Virus record (IMG/VR): IMGVR_UViG_3300025674_000024
Coordinates: 21,660 to 85,659 of that record
DNA: 64,000 nucleotides
Source of the DNA: a virus
Reading direction: 5' to 3' (one strand)
Positions 32,985-42,439 of the stretch are shown one piece after another (position 1 is the stretch's first letter; each line of letters begins with the position of its first letter). The translations under genes and the position numbers were made by a program. The notes below the pieces were generated by a model that saw only the letters and a list, made by a program, of their open reading frames with translations, had not been told where the DNA came from and ran no database searches.

Positions 32985-35044
32985 TCAGCGGTGAAAAGAA
33001 CGCGCTTAAGAGCCTCCGTGTAATCGATCTCTTCTTCGCGGGAGATCTTCAGCGCTTTTTCGTGGGGATCAAGATCCTCCTCTCTCACCACAGACTCGCC
33101 ACCTGCAACTTCCTCGAAGCAAACCTGGGAAGGAAGGTTTTCTAGGATACGCATCAAAGGGGTAGCGGCGGTCTCGCCTTCCGAAAACTCGAGAGTACCA
33201 AGCTCCAAACCCTCCATGTAGTCTACAAGGTCCTCAGCAGCCACTACAGCCTCGGTCAGCCTACCCGTCTCGTAGAGACCTTCGGCAAACTGCTCGAGTT
33301 GCATGCGGTGAGCCTTACGCTCAGAAAACTCCGCTTCAGATTTGAGCTTAGCGTTAGCGGCTTCGAGTTCCTCGAGGCGTGCCATCATCTCCTCAATCTT
33401 GGAAACGGGAGCTTCCTCGGAGTGGTTCACGTACATCACGCGAACACCCTTGCCTTTTGCTTGCTTGCCTGTGCCGCCGCCATTAGCGAGATCTAAGTAC
33501 TTATCAGGGTAGCCCTTCATCTCAGGGGCTTTGCCGGTCTTCTTACGGTCTTTCTCCATCTTAGAGGACTTACCGGTCTCGCCGTCGTAACCGTCGACTT
33601 CCTCGTCGGTTCCCTTCTCGTCGCCTTCGAAGCCCTTGATCTCGGGAGCAGTTCCCTTCTTACCGCGGCCAGTTTCGCCTTCGGGACCAGCTTTTCCAAC
33701 TTCGCCGCGACCGCTCTGATCGTTGTTGGGATCGAGGGCCTTGCGACCCTTCATACCGTCCTTGCCACGCTTAGGCTCAGAAGTCTTGTCGACGTACTTG
33801 TTGTCGTCGGTCTCAGCATAGCCGAGATTGATACCCTTGGACGGAGACTTAGTGCGCACAAGACCACCGGGGCCATCCTCTTCGGGAGTCACGCCAGTGT
33901 CAGACGAAGCCACGCTGTCCATGCCACGCTTCTTCTTGCTAGGCTCAAAGGTGGGGTCCATGTACATCTCTTCATCCTCTTCCTCCATAGCCTCGCCATT
34001 TTTAGGCTGCTTTTTCACCTTGGAGGCGACGGGACCCTCTCCGTCAGCTTCTTCAGACTCCATGCCGGACATACCCTTGGGAGCGGGAGCCTTGAGGCCC
34101 TTTACCTTGCCGTCATGCTCAGCGGTGGCTTCACCGTGCTCCTCAGAATCAGACTCCTCGTAGGACATGCCCTTCTTCTTGGAGCCGCATGAACCGTAGT
34201 CCATGTCCTTCTCTTTCATAGCCTCGTCCATGGACTTACCACTGGCCTCAGCTTTCTTTTTGGCGGCTTGCTTCTTAAGAGCGTCGGGTAGATCTTTACC
34301 TTCCATCTCCTTGGACATCACGGAGTCATCGTCCTCCTTTTCTTCGGAGTCGCCCTCCTCGCCCATCTTTTCGCCCTTGACTTTCTTGGGCTTTTTCATA
34401 CCCATCATCTCACCTTCGGCGAATTCGCCTTCGATGGTTTCTTCTTTAACTTCGGCGGGAGCTTCGAGTTGCTGCTCCATCACCTCTTCCTGAGTGTTCA
34501 TCTCAGCGCGAGCCTCATTGAGTTTTTCTTTAAGGAGTTCAAGAGGTCCCATGTCCTTCTTGAGTGTAGGTCCGAGTTCCGGATCGAACACGGCGTCTGG
34601 AGTAAGAGTTGTGGCGAAATCTACGATCCCGTCATCACTCTCCTCGTAAGCGAAGCCTTTAAGCCCTTTCACAGCCGGAGGTTGGGCCCCCAGCAGAGCG
34701 ACGTGGCGCAGTGACCACTTACCCGGCTCTGGGTTGATCTTGGACTCGGGAGAATAGAAGGATGCGCTCACCTTCTTATAGAGTCCGTTCTGAATGTAAT
34801 CCTTAGCTAAGGGAGAGAAGTCAATCTCAGCAAAGAGTTTGTCACCCTTAACTTTGACGTCCCGAACCCATCCCCATGAGGGAACTTTGTCATTGTCCTC
34901 GTGGCCAATCCGAATCGGAGCCTCGTGAACACTAGGATTATAGGAGGAAGCGATCTCAGAGAGGTCTTTCTTTGTAAACTCTCTTGTCACCCCTTGCGCC
35001 GAGGTCTGGGTCCCGGCTTTAAAGATGTGTACTTCTTTGATCAT
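32981..35044 (-). CDS. Prohead protease fused to scaffold, Mu-I-like (687 aa)
   Basis: Residues 1-130 resemble Mu-I-like head maturation proteases (APIRIGHEDNDKVPSWGW, KKVSASFYS, LRHVALLGAQPPAVKGL; His and Ser are candidate catalytic residues). The long middle, residues 160-530, is low-complexity Glu/Lys/Gly with repeated EMKGY/EIKGF and GKTG-type units, and the C-terminus is helical, as in internal scaffolds. F[AS]E/YAE tripeptides recur (EFAEG, GYAET, EFSER, QFAEG, EFSEG), suggesting self-cleavage sites. A GGGTAAAAC motif lies 30 bases before its ATG. Confidence 0.75.
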   Translation of the reverse strand: MIKEVHIFKAGTQTSAQGVTREFTKKDLSEIASSYNPSVHEAPIRIGHEDNDKVPSWGWVRDVKVKGDKLFAEIDFSPLAKDYIQNGLYKKVSASFYSPESKINPEPGKWSLRHVALLGAQPPAVKGLKGFAYEESDDGIVDFATTLTPDAVFDPELGPTLKKDMGPLELLKEKLNEARAEMNTQEEVMEQQLEAPAEVKEETIEGEFAEGEMMGMKKPKKVKGEKMGEEGDSEEKEDDDSVMSKEMEGKDLPDALKKQAAKKKAEASGKSMDEAMKEKDMDYGSCGSKKKGMSYEESDSEEHGEATAEHDGKVKGLKAPAPKGMSGMESEEADGEGPVASKVKKQPKNGEAMEEEDEEMYMDPTFEPSKKKRGMDSVASSDTGVTPEEDGPGGLVRTKSPSKGINLGYAETDDNKYVDKTSEPKRGKDGMKGRKALDPNNDQSGRGEVGKAGPEGETGRGKKGTAPEIKGFEGDEKGTDEEVDGYDGETGKSSKMEKDRKKTGKAPEMKGYPDKYLDLANGGGTGKQAKGKGVRVMYVNHSEEAPVSKIEEMMARLEELEAANAKLKSEAEFSERKAHRMQLEQFAEGLYETGRLTEAVVAAEDLVDYMEGLELGTLEFSEGETAATPLMRILENLPSQVCFEEVAGGESVVREEDLDPHEKALKISREEEIDYTEALKRVLFTAE

Positions 35045-35073
35045 ATTAGTAAGACTGGGACAGCCTCAAGGTG

Positions 35074-35082
35074 GTTTTACCC
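35074..35082 (-). promoter_or_regulatory. GGGTAAAAC candidate late promoter motif
   Basis: One base after the portal stop codon and 30 bases before the protease/scaffold ATG. Confidence 0.45.
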
Positions 35083-35083
35083 G

Positions 35084-36493
35084 TCATTCTCCTAGTATCT
35101 CGTCGATCAGGGCATTGAGCGCATCATCATCGAGATCCTCATCTTCCTCTTCTTTCTTAGTGGGAGCGGGAGTTGGAGTCTCATCTCCCACTCTCTCCTT
35201 CTCGTTCTCCTCAGTCTCTTCCTCCTCGGGAGGAACTTCTGGGAGGGGACCCTTAGCTTGGGTGTCTTCAGGTTCCTCGAGTTCCACTTTGAAGTTGGCT
35301 TCGATCCAGTCTCGAGTGGGACGGAACCCGACTTTCTCGATCATCACGCCGACGTCAGTCATCGTCAGAGAGGACTTGTCCTCGGTCACAAAGTGGCGAC
35401 GGATCTTCGGTGCCACAACGTTAGTACCGAAGTTGAGATCTACGATCCAGCGAACGAGGCTCTCGTTGAGAGTAGCGCACAGGAGTTCGGAAAGCTCCTG
35501 AGCTCGGACCTCTCTCACGGTCTGAGCGACCTCCGAAGAAGCTCTCGAGCCAGCCTCAGCGCTCCCTGCTTCGTCCTCTCCCGCGATGAGAAGGTTGATC
35601 TCTCTGATCAGAGAGTCTCGCAGCTGGGAGAAAGTCTCTGGAGAACCCTGCGGATTGATGAACTCGAGTTGGTAGCCCTCCGGGAGGATCAGCGCGGTCT
35701 CTTGGGAGAGGTTGGTGAGGTGATCGTAGAGAGTGTCAATTTCAGAAGTCGTAGCGGACAGAGGAGCGGTAGCTACAGCTGTCGGGTTCGCGAAGCGGTC
35801 GCTGTAAAGAAGTTGAGACTCGAGAGCTCGCCGCTTGAACTTGACGATAGGATAGAGGATCCGGCCCAGACCGCAGCCGTACGGATCTCCGTTGGCCTGA
35901 GCCCAGTAACGAAACACCATGAACTTGCGAGCGGGGAGATCTTCCCCCTCGAAAGTGTTGGCGCGAGTTACGAGCTTCATTGTGAAGCCCATGTCAGCAT
36001 CCTTGTTTTCTTGAAAGAGGAAGCGGCGCACGTCCCTGGGTCGCACGTCGTAGGCCTTCACTCCGCTCTTCGTGCGACGCCACATGATCTCGCCGACGGA
36101 GAACCCGACAACGTAAGCCTCGAGCATCGCCTTGAAGATCTCGTCCATCGGGAGATCGTAGATCTGACCCTCGACAAACTCTTTCACGGCTTGGTCCCCG
36201 GGAGAATCCGAGGCCGGTTCTACAATGAGGTCTCTCGCTGTGATCTCTTGGACCACCTTCTCCCAGGCTGCTTGGACGTTAGAGTCAAAGAGCAGTCTCT
36301 GATAGATGATGAGAGCAGCGATACCGCCCTTCTGAAGGAGAAGCTCATCGTTGGGACGGACGATGACGTCGCCAGTCCCGGTGTGCATAACACCTGGGAA
36401 GTATCCGTAAACCGTCTGCCTATTGTAGGGGTTGGCTGAATACTGGGCTACCTCCCCTTTGGGGATAGCTGGGATTTCAAAGCGCTTTGCCAA
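35084..36493 (-). CDS. Portal protein, DUF935/Mu gp29-like (469 aa)
   Basis: Matches the DUF935 portal pattern: VQAAWEKVVQEITARD, an AYVVGFSVGEIMWRR segment, a FVFRYWAQANGDPYGCGLGR-like core, IVKFKRRAL, and GEDEAGSAEAGSRASSEV near residues 305-325. The C-terminal 70 residues are an acidic tail (EEEETEENE, EEDEDLDDD). Forms the dodecameric DNA portal and docks the terminase. It lies immediately after gp25 by 1 base. Confidence 0.85.
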   Translation of the reverse strand: MAKRFEIPAIPKGEVAQYSANPYNRQTVYGYFPGVMHTGTGDVIVRPNDELLLQKGGIAALIIYQRLLFDSNVQAAWEKVVQEITARDLIVEPASDSPGDQAVKEFVEGQIYDLPMDEIFKAMLEAYVVGFSVGEIMWRRTKSGVKAYDVRPRDVRRFLFQENKDADMGFTMKLVTRANTFEGEDLPARKFMVFRYWAQANGDPYGCGLGRILYPIVKFKRRALESQLLYSDRFANPTAVATAPLSATTSEIDTLYDHLTNLSQETALILPEGYQLEFINPQGSPETFSQLRDSLIREINLLIAGEDEAGSAEAGSRASSEVAQTVREVRAQELSELLCATLNESLVRWIVDLNFGTNVVAPKIRRHFVTEDKSSLTMTDVGVMIEKVGFRPTRDWIEANFKVELEEPEDTQAKGPLPEVPPEEEETEENEKERVGDETPTPAPTKKEEEDEDLDDDALNALIDEILGE

Positions 36494-36494
36494 T

Positions 36495-36848
36495 TCAGAT
36501 CACCAGTGAAAGAGACAGAGGAGGTTGAAGATCTCCCGAGACACTGTAAGTGATCGTCACAGAGTAAATACCCGTCTCTCCGTTAGTCCAGTTTCCACTT
36601 ACAGATAAGTCTTGCACGGCTCCTACTTGCTCCGCGATCGCATTGGAGATCTTCGCGTCGATCGCAGCGGGCTGCATGGTCTCAAAAGTATCGTCAGGAA
36701 GGCCGTAGTCCGCTCTCATGATCCTCTCGAAAGGCCGTGTCTCCAGCACAGAGATGATCCTCTCTTCCACCAACTGGGCATCAGTGGACAAGCTCAAGCC
36801 ACCACCAGAGACTTGCAGAGGGTATGTGAGACCGCGGATGTTTGTCAT
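36495..36848 (-). CDS. Baseplate wedge protein gp25-like (117 aa)
   Basis: GPW/gp25 family by size and pattern: LVEERIISVLETRPFERIM followed by DYGLPDD and a helical then beta C-terminus. gp25 starts sheath assembly on the baseplate. Unusually, it is between the sheath and portal genes rather than next to J. Overlaps the upstream gene by 4 bases. Confidence 0.75.
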   Translation of the reverse strand: MTNIRGLTYPLQVSGGGLSLSTDAQLVEERIISVLETRPFERIMRADYGLPDDTFETMQPAAIDAKISNAIAEQVGAVQDLSVSGNWTNGETGIYSVTITYSVSGDLQPPLSLSLVI

Positions 36849-37144
36849 GAGATCCTATATCGTCTGACGATCTCGGCATTGATCTTTCTTACGTAAGTAT
36901 CCCATCCTTTGGGCTGCTCTTTGCCGAGACTGAGCGCCTCCTTTCGCAACTCGTCGAGTGCGATGTTGGAATACATTGAAGGGTCTATCGGACCTTTCTT
37001 TTTAACCTCAACGTCGTTCTCCATCCCGACGACAAGAAGGGAAGAGCACAGAGTCCCGAGTGAGACCTTGTGCTCCGCCGCTCTCGCCTTTAGTTCGGAA
37101 TGGAGAGACTCTTCGACGTCGAACGTCAGGCGTTTCTTTGCCAC
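36845..37144 (-). CDS. Ribbon-helix-helix-like small protein (99 aa)
   Basis: The N-terminal 45 residues read like a ribbon-helix-helix DNA-binding unit: KKRLTFDVEESLHSELKARA, then a VSLGTLCSSLLV helix. The C-terminus is a basic helix. Sited between the sheath and gp25 genes, it may be a late regulator or a mobile insertion. RHH assignment by pattern only. Confidence 0.5.
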   Translation of the reverse strand: MAKKRLTFDVEESLHSELKARAAEHKVSLGTLCSSLLVVGMENDVEVKKKGPIDPSMYSNIALDELRKEALSLGKEQPKGWDTYVRKINAEIVRRYRIS

Positions 37145-37165
37145 TGTAGTCTCTCCTTGTGTTTA

Positions 37166-40100
37166 TCAGTTCAGGCCTTGCTGAGAAAGAGTGTCGGGAA
37201 TGCCGCCAATACCGACGCGGACAAGATCCACTTCGATACGCTCCAGTGTGGGTGCGGGAACCACAAACAACTTTACGTTGACGAAGCCGTTCTCCAGGTT
37301 GCCGCCGGGGTTGTTCCGCTCGTCGCAGACCACCTCGAAGGCCTCCGCGGGAGTGGAACCGAACAGAGCACCTGGAATGTAGAAGTTTTCGTACAGAGTG
37401 TTGTGAGCGATCGCGCGGATCTGGTTGAACGTAACGGCCCGTCCGTCGATGATGTTGAAGATTTGACCGTCGAAGGCGGAAAGCATGCTTCCGTAAATGA
37501 CGTTCAGAACCACACGGGTGTTGACAAAGGAGTAGAGAGCCTGCGTCGCATTTCCGCGGTTCACGCGAGTGCGGGAACCCCAGACGAACACAGGACCGAA
37601 CACCTCCCCGGTGTCGGCATCCACGGTGCTGTAGCCAGGCAGCTGACGCAGAGCGTTGAGACCCTGTGGGTTGCTGACTTCCTGCTGCGCGGTAGAGATC
37701 TGGATCTCCACGCCGCGAGCACCGGCCAGGCTGTACTTCGCTCCTGCGGGAGGCAGTCGGAAACCGGAAGCCTCGTCGCGGTAGCGGCGAAGTGCGAGTC
37801 CTGTGACGTAGGAAGTGGGTTGGATGAACACACCCACGTCGTTCTTGACGTAGGGAGCGTAGTAGGCGAGGAAGCCTTGCGTGGTCGAGTAGGACAGAGC
37901 CTCCTCAAACAGACGGTTGTGGCTGTCCATGCCCTTCTCGATGACGGCCATCTGGGGAACGCCGCCGTTGTTGACTCCGCGGAGCGCCTCGCTAACGAGA
38001 TCACCAGCGGTAACGGCGAGGAAGTTCCACAGGTTGTTGGGAACGTCAGCCTCGGGCTCGAGCAGCTCAGCGGTCACGTAGGCACCGTAGAGGGTGTCGT
38101 AACTCTGACCAGTCTGCAGCACGTAGTGGATGAAGATGTCATCGAACGACGTGTTGGCCTGCTCACCTGTGCTTAGGGGCACGCAGACGAAGTTGTTCTC
38201 GCCGGCGAAGTCCTGAGCGGGGTTCAGGGGGACGGCAAGATCGTCTTCTGTGTACTGGAAGGTGTAGGGGTTGGAGGTCGAGGTCACCAGGAATTCCACA
38301 CCACCGGCATTATCCACACCGGCATTGGTGATGGTGACGGCGGTACCGGCCACAGCATCAGCGGCGGACTCAGCGAAAGAGATGGTGTTCGCATCGACCT
38401 TGATCACAAAGTAGGTCGCGTCGTCGGTCAGGCCACTGGCGAGAGTAGCCCCCGTAGCGGTGTTCACCGTCACTTGGTCTCCGGTCAGGTAACCGTGGGA
38501 TGTGATGGTAACTTCGTCAGCGGCGAAGGTCACGTTGGCCGCAGCTACCTCGTACACCGGCACACCCTCGGGAGTGCGGCTGTAAGAGAAGCGAACGTCG
38601 GTGCTGATATCAGCGGCGTAAGCAACGCCGTAGGGGTCGTTCACGCCGGTCTGAATTGCCACATTGGCCTCGTCGCGAACACCGGCCACGGCGAGAGTCA
38701 CGTCGAGTTGGTACTTGCGACCGCGGATGTAACGCAGGACTCCGGCATCGCTGAACTCACCACCATCCAGACCCACGGCCATCTTCTTGTAGAAGCGGAC
38801 GGGAGTGGAGGTCGTGATAGCGGAGGTCGGGTAGTCCGCGAAGGCCTCGGAAGCAAGATCAGAAGCGGAGCGAGCGAGACGGAATAGGTTCCGGTCGATC
38901 TGCTCAGCGAAGTACACGTCGGAGGACGTAGCCGTGGTGCCTTCGAAGATGGTCTCCGTGGCGGTGGCGATATCTCCGTCGAAGTACAGCTTGTCAGCAG
39001 TCTTCACAGGGTGGTTAGCCGAGAAGATGAGGGCGTCACGGCCGCTCATGATCACGGATTGAGTAGCGGCTCCGGCAGGGTTCAGAACCGTGGTGGAATC
39101 GGTACCCGCGGTAGTCAGAGTGATCTGAGTGCCGGCGACTGCGTTGGCGAGCGAAGTGGCGAGCCGGATGGTGTTGTCATCCACCTTGATCACAAAGTAC
39201 TCTGTGCCAGTGCTGAGACCCGTGGGGGAAGCAGAACCGTCGGAGGGCAGCAGGTAGTAGTTGATTGCATCGCCGGTCGAGTAACCGTGAGCGACCACGG
39301 TGATCTCGTCAGTGACGGTGTCTACATCAGCGGCGTTGAAGTAGAACAGCGTCAGACCGCCGCTGAAGACAGCGGAGGAGGGATCGGTCACCTGACGAAC
39401 GAGACCCTTGAAGTCGTGCTGAGCAGTGGGCTTCTGGAGAGTACCAGGCAGGTGTAGAGTGTTGAACGACACATCGTCAGCACCGCCGTTGGCTTCGACC
39501 AAGCTGGAGGTCTTGCCCTTGATCTCTACGGTGAATTCCCATGCGGGATCAGCGTAGGTGAACACGAGCATGCCGCCACCATGGGGAGTACCACCGGTCG
39601 TCAGATCGATCGGCTGGTCAGCGGAAGCGCGGGCCTTAGATGTGGCGAGCTTGATCTGTGTGCTCGACAGCGTGTTGTCGATGTCGCTGGCGATGACGTA
39701 GAACGAACCTTCCAGAGGCTGGCTGGTGACACCAGTGGGAGTGTCAGAGTACAGCGGAGCGGTAGGCAGAGGCGTGTTCTCGAAGATTGCGACGGACACC
39801 AGAGTACCTGAAGGCAGAGCATCCACGTCCCACTCTTCGGCGAGAGTGATAACGTCGGTCGCGGGAGTTACGGCAACGTCAGCGCGGACCTTCTGGTCAT
39901 CCTTCATCGCGTAACGGATACCGTCGGCGATGGCGGAGTTGGCGCTGAGGATTCCGCTAGCGGGATCGTAGTTGGCCTGGGTGAAGTTGAGTGGGCTGGT
40001 GTCAGTCCACTCGTAGATCACGTTGTCCACGAGGTAGAGACCGCCGGTCTCGAAACCGTTGGAGGGATTGTGATCCTCGAAGTTCTTGTAGGTCTGGATG

Positions 40101-41062
40101 TTGGTCACGAAGTACGGACCGCAGTCCACCAGAGCCATCCACTTGTGGTCAGCGTCAGAGCAGACTTCCTCCATCGTCTGACCCAGGTTCACCCGGTCGG
40201 ACTTACCGAACTTACGGAAAGCCGGAGGAGCGATCATGTAGCCCTGAGGCAGGTTGGTACCGTCAAACGCGGTACGAGCGGTCTGCACGTAGTCAGCGAT
40301 CGTCTCTTCGCTCTCCTCCACGTTGCTGATGCCGTAGCCGGCAGCGGCGAGGATGTACTGAGCACCGGTGATGGCGTTGGAGTTCACCACTTCTACGACG
40401 GAGTTGAACACTCTGCCAGTGATGTGGAAAGCCGCTTGGTCTCCGCTTTCCGCGGTCTTACGGAGGTAAGCACCGGCGGAGATGTCGCGGTTAGCGTCGA
40501 TGGCGTCCACGACGGCGTCGCGCATCGCCTTGGAGATCAGCAGGTTGTTGGAATCATTTCCAGCAACGTAATCTACAGGTGCGGTCACCTTCACGCCAAG
40601 CCAAGCACCAGCGGAGTTCACGTCACCCAGTTGGATGCCGTTGATCTCGAGCTTGATGTAGAACTCGTCGCCTTTGGAGACCTTCTTAGGAGCGGCAACA
40701 CCGTTGTCGATGTTAGCGCTAGGATCGAAGGAAACACCGACGATGATGGAGGGGATGCCCACGCGAGTCACGCGAAGGTCGCCCACGCCGCACTGCTGGA
40801 AGAAGGCCTTCACAGCGTAGTACGAATCGAGCTCAGCGCCACTGGTCGGCAGTTCGCCGATCAGGTTCTCGTACTCGTTCAGGCTCGACACGAAGATCGG
40901 GCGGTTGTACGGGAAGGTTGCCACAGATGCGGTCTGAGGAGCCTCAACCATCATGTAGACGGTGCTGAAGCTAGCAACCGAAGCACGAGAAGCTACAGCC
41001 GATTCGTAGATAAAAGTACCCGGAGCACCGCCACGGGCGCCCCCAAGGGAAATTGTTGCCAT
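37166..41062 (-). CDS. Giant tail sheath protein with inserted beta repeats (1298 aa)
   Basis: The start GGARGGAPGTFIYES and the C-terminal 350 residues (NLWNFLAVTAGDLVSEALRG, SRTRVNRGNATQALYSFVN, QIRAIAHNTLYENF) are contractile sheath-like. Typical sheaths are 380-700 aa; the surplus here is a central block of repeated beta modules with HGY.TGD, T.YFVIKVD.NTI and A..G.. LTTAG units, at least two clear copies (about residues 575-665 and 870-950) and two diverged ones. These would decorate the tail outside. Follows the LysM protein. Confidence 0.85.
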   Translation of the reverse strand: MATISLGGARGGAPGTFIYESAVASRASVASFSTVYMMVEAPQTASVATFPYNRPIFVSSLNEYENLIGELPTSGAELDSYYAVKAFFQQCGVGDLRVTRVGIPSIIVGVSFDPSANIDNGVAAPKKVSKGDEFYIKLEINGIQLGDVNSAGAWLGVKVTAPVDYVAGNDSNNLLISKAMRDAVVDAIDANRDISAGAYLRKTAESGDQAAFHITGRVFNSVVEVVNSNAITGAQYILAAAGYGISNVEESEETIADYVQTARTAFDGTNLPQGYMIAPPAFRKFGKSDRVNLGQTMEEVCSDADHKWMALVDCGPYFVTNIQTYKNFEDHNPSNGFETGGLYLVDNVIYEWTDTSPLNFTQANYDPASGILSANSAIADGIRYAMKDDQKVRADVAVTPATDVITLAEEWDVDALPSGTLVSVAIFENTPLPTAPLYSDTPTGVTSQPLEGSFYVIASDIDNTLSSTQIKLATSKARASADQPIDLTTGGTPHGGGMLVFTYADPAWEFTVEIKGKTSSLVEANGGADDVSFNTLHLPGTLQKPTAQHDFKGLVRQVTDPSSAVFSGGLTLFYFNAADVDTVTDEITVVAHGYSTGDAINYYLLPSDGSASPTGLSTGTEYFVIKVDDNTIRLATSLANAVAGTQITLTTAGTDSTTVLNPAGAATQSVIMSGRDALIFSANHPVKTADKLYFDGDIATATETIFEGTTATSSDVYFAEQIDRNLFRLARSASDLASEAFADYPTSAITTSTPVRFYKKMAVGLDGGEFSDAGVLRYIRGRKYQLDVTLAVAGVRDEANVAIQTGVNDPYGVAYAADISTDVRFSYSRTPEGVPVYEVAAANVTFAADEVTITSHGYLTGDQVTVNTATGATLASGLTDDATYFVIKVDANTISFAESAADAVAGTAVTITNAGVDNAGGVEFLVTSTSNPYTFQYTEDDLAVPLNPAQDFAGENNFVCVPLSTGEQANTSFDDIFIHYVLQTGQSYDTLYGAYVTAELLEPEADVPNNLWNFLAVTAGDLVSEALRGVNNGGVPQMAVIEKGMDSHNRLFEEALSYSTTQGFLAYYAPYVKNDVGVFIQPTSYVTGLALRRYRDEASGFRLPPAGAKYSLAGARGVEIQISTAQQEVSNPQGLNALRQLPGYSTVDADTGEVFGPVFVWGSRTRVNRGNATQALYSFVNTRVVLNVIYGSMLSAFDGQIFNIIDGRAVTFNQIRAIAHNTLYENFYIPGALFGSTPAEAFEVVCDERNNPGGNLENGFVNVKLFVVPAPTLERIEVDLVRVGIGGIPDTLSQQGLN

Positions 41063-41140
41063 TAGAGTTTAACTCCTTCTTTGATGTTGAGAGAGCTGAG
41101 GGCTTCGGACAGTCCCACCGTGGTCCCACGTAGGGGTCTC

Positions 41141-41572
41141 TCAACCACTTTGAGTATCGGAGGATGCCTGAGGCGAGTCCAAACCGTACCCGTTGATTCT
41201 GTCCCGCTTGAGAGTGGCAAAAGCCGTGTACTCTGACAACCTCTCTGTGAAGTTGTTTAGAGTATCCCAAGGGAAGATGGCACTTGCGATGTCCACTTTT
41301 TCTGGGTTTGCGGTGTCAGGCGAAAAGTTGATCGCCGTGTCTAGTTGATTAAGAGTTCCCGGAGATCCAGCCGCAGTGCTCGAAGTGTTTTTACCCGTTT
41401 CGCCGTTGGGTCCTGTGACGAACACAGGCACTCCGATGGCTGGTTTGTTGCGGATGTCGAAGCTTTCGTTGTATTCTAGGATCTCTCGGAAGTTCCGAGA
41501 ATCACCCGTGTAAGCGTAAGCTAGCTTATTCCAGGAGTCACCCTGACTCCAAGTTCTTGTCTGTCCTGGCAT
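41141..41572 (-). CDS. LysM-domain baseplate/hub protein (143 aa)
   Basis: Residues about 7-55 form a LysM-like unit (GDSWNKLAYAYTGD, FREILEYN, IGVPVFV). Such proteins occur at the baseplate hub of myoviruses (gp53-like). The C-terminal half is Asn/Thr rich then helical. Overlaps the upstream stop by 1 base. Confidence 0.7.
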   Translation of the reverse strand: MPGQTRTWSQGDSWNKLAYAYTGDSRNFREILEYNESFDIRNKPAIGVPVFVTGPNGETGKNTSSTAAGSPGTLNQLDTAINFSPDTANPEKVDIASAIFPWDTLNNFTERLSEYTAFATLKRDRINGYGLDSPQASSDTQSG

Positions 41573-41994
41573 TAGAACCTCCGATTACGACCTCTTAGGA
41601 TGGCTTTGGCGACAGCCGCCTCAACTCTCGGCATTGACATCACGGGGATCCCGAGCCAAGGACGTGCTGGCATCTTGGATGTCCCAGTCATGTGATAGAT
41701 ACCGTAGTCCGCTCCCATACGAGCCGAGAAGATGCCTCGAGCAGCCTCTGGGCGGATACGAGTGCGATCTTGCATACGCCCGGTAAGGCGTAAGATAGGC
41801 TGACCTGGATAGGCCTGGCTTTTCCAATCTCGGTACTTAGCGGAGAGAGGAGCCCACTTCTTACCTTCCTGTGGGTCTTTTTCCTCTCCCCATGCCGCTC
41901 GGTTGTCTTCTTGAAGTATCCTCGCGATCTCGTTACGAGAAGATTCCCACCAGTTCTCGTTGAGAGTCGGGACACTCAGCTTAAAGCTGATCAC
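41572..41994 (-). CDS. Virion morphogenesis protein, gpG/gpS-like (140 aa)
   Basis: Pattern of the phage virion morphogenesis family: KWAPLSAKYRDWK, PILRLTGRMQDRTRI, ADYGIYHMTGTSKMPARPWLG. The family acts in tail completion or head-tail joining. Overlaps the chaperone extension by 4 bases. Confidence 0.75.
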   Translation of the reverse strand: MISFKLSVPTLNENWWESSRNEIARILQEDNRAAWGEEKDPQEGKKWAPLSAKYRDWKSQAYPGQPILRLTGRMQDRTRIRPEAARGIFSARMGADYGIYHMTGTSKMPARPWLGIPVMSMPRVEAAVAKAILRGRNRRF

Positions 41995-42439
41995 TTCTTC
42001 CTCCGTGCCGCCCGCTTAGTCTCCTCGTTCTGCTTCTCGACGAACTCCGATTGGATCCTCGCCATGAGAAGAACTTTGGACACAGGCTGATCTTCCAACC
42101 ACTCGACCGACGAGTCCCATCTCTGCTTACACAAGTGAAAGGCGAGCTCCAACCACTTGTCTACGTGCATCACACGATCGTTGAGAAGCTCGGGTCCCAT
42201 CCAGTCGGAGAGAGGCTTCACGTACGAAGCGGGAATCACGGAAAGATCATCCTCAGTCAGTCCTCCTAGTCTCATTATGAGAAGAAGAGAGAGGTGAGGC
42301 TGAGTGATGTCGGGATAGTCGTTGTTTATGAGGCTGAAGAAGTAGAAGTCTTTAGGCTTGAGTTCCCTGAACTGCAAAACGAGGCGACCCGCTAGAGTCA
42401 CCTTGTAAGTGAAGTCCTCGTTAGAGACCGCCTTTAGAA
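41991..42439 (-). CDS. Tail assembly chaperone extension (-1 frame)
   Basis: The frame is open back to the slippery site at 42440-42446, and the added residues (LLKAVSNEDFTYKV and on) are coding-like, so it is probably made only as a fusion with the upstream chaperone. An in-frame GTG at 42401 is a weaker alternative start. Helical C-terminus ending in Lys/Arg. By analogy with lambda G/GT, the fusion would chaperone the tape measure or tube. Confidence 0.75.

Noticed and set aside
35258-36439. Long plus-strand open frame of 393 codons
   Set aside because: Antisense to the portal gene, whose frame has recognisable family motifs; the plus-strand product is low-complexity with no motif or RBS.
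37100-38176. Plus-strand open frame of 358 codons
   Set aside because: Antisense to the sheath gene and a mirror of its GC-biased codons; no family resemblance.
41388-41396. GGGTAAAAA string inside the LysM gene
   Set aside because: Lies within coding sequence with no downstream start at a sensible distance; likely chance.
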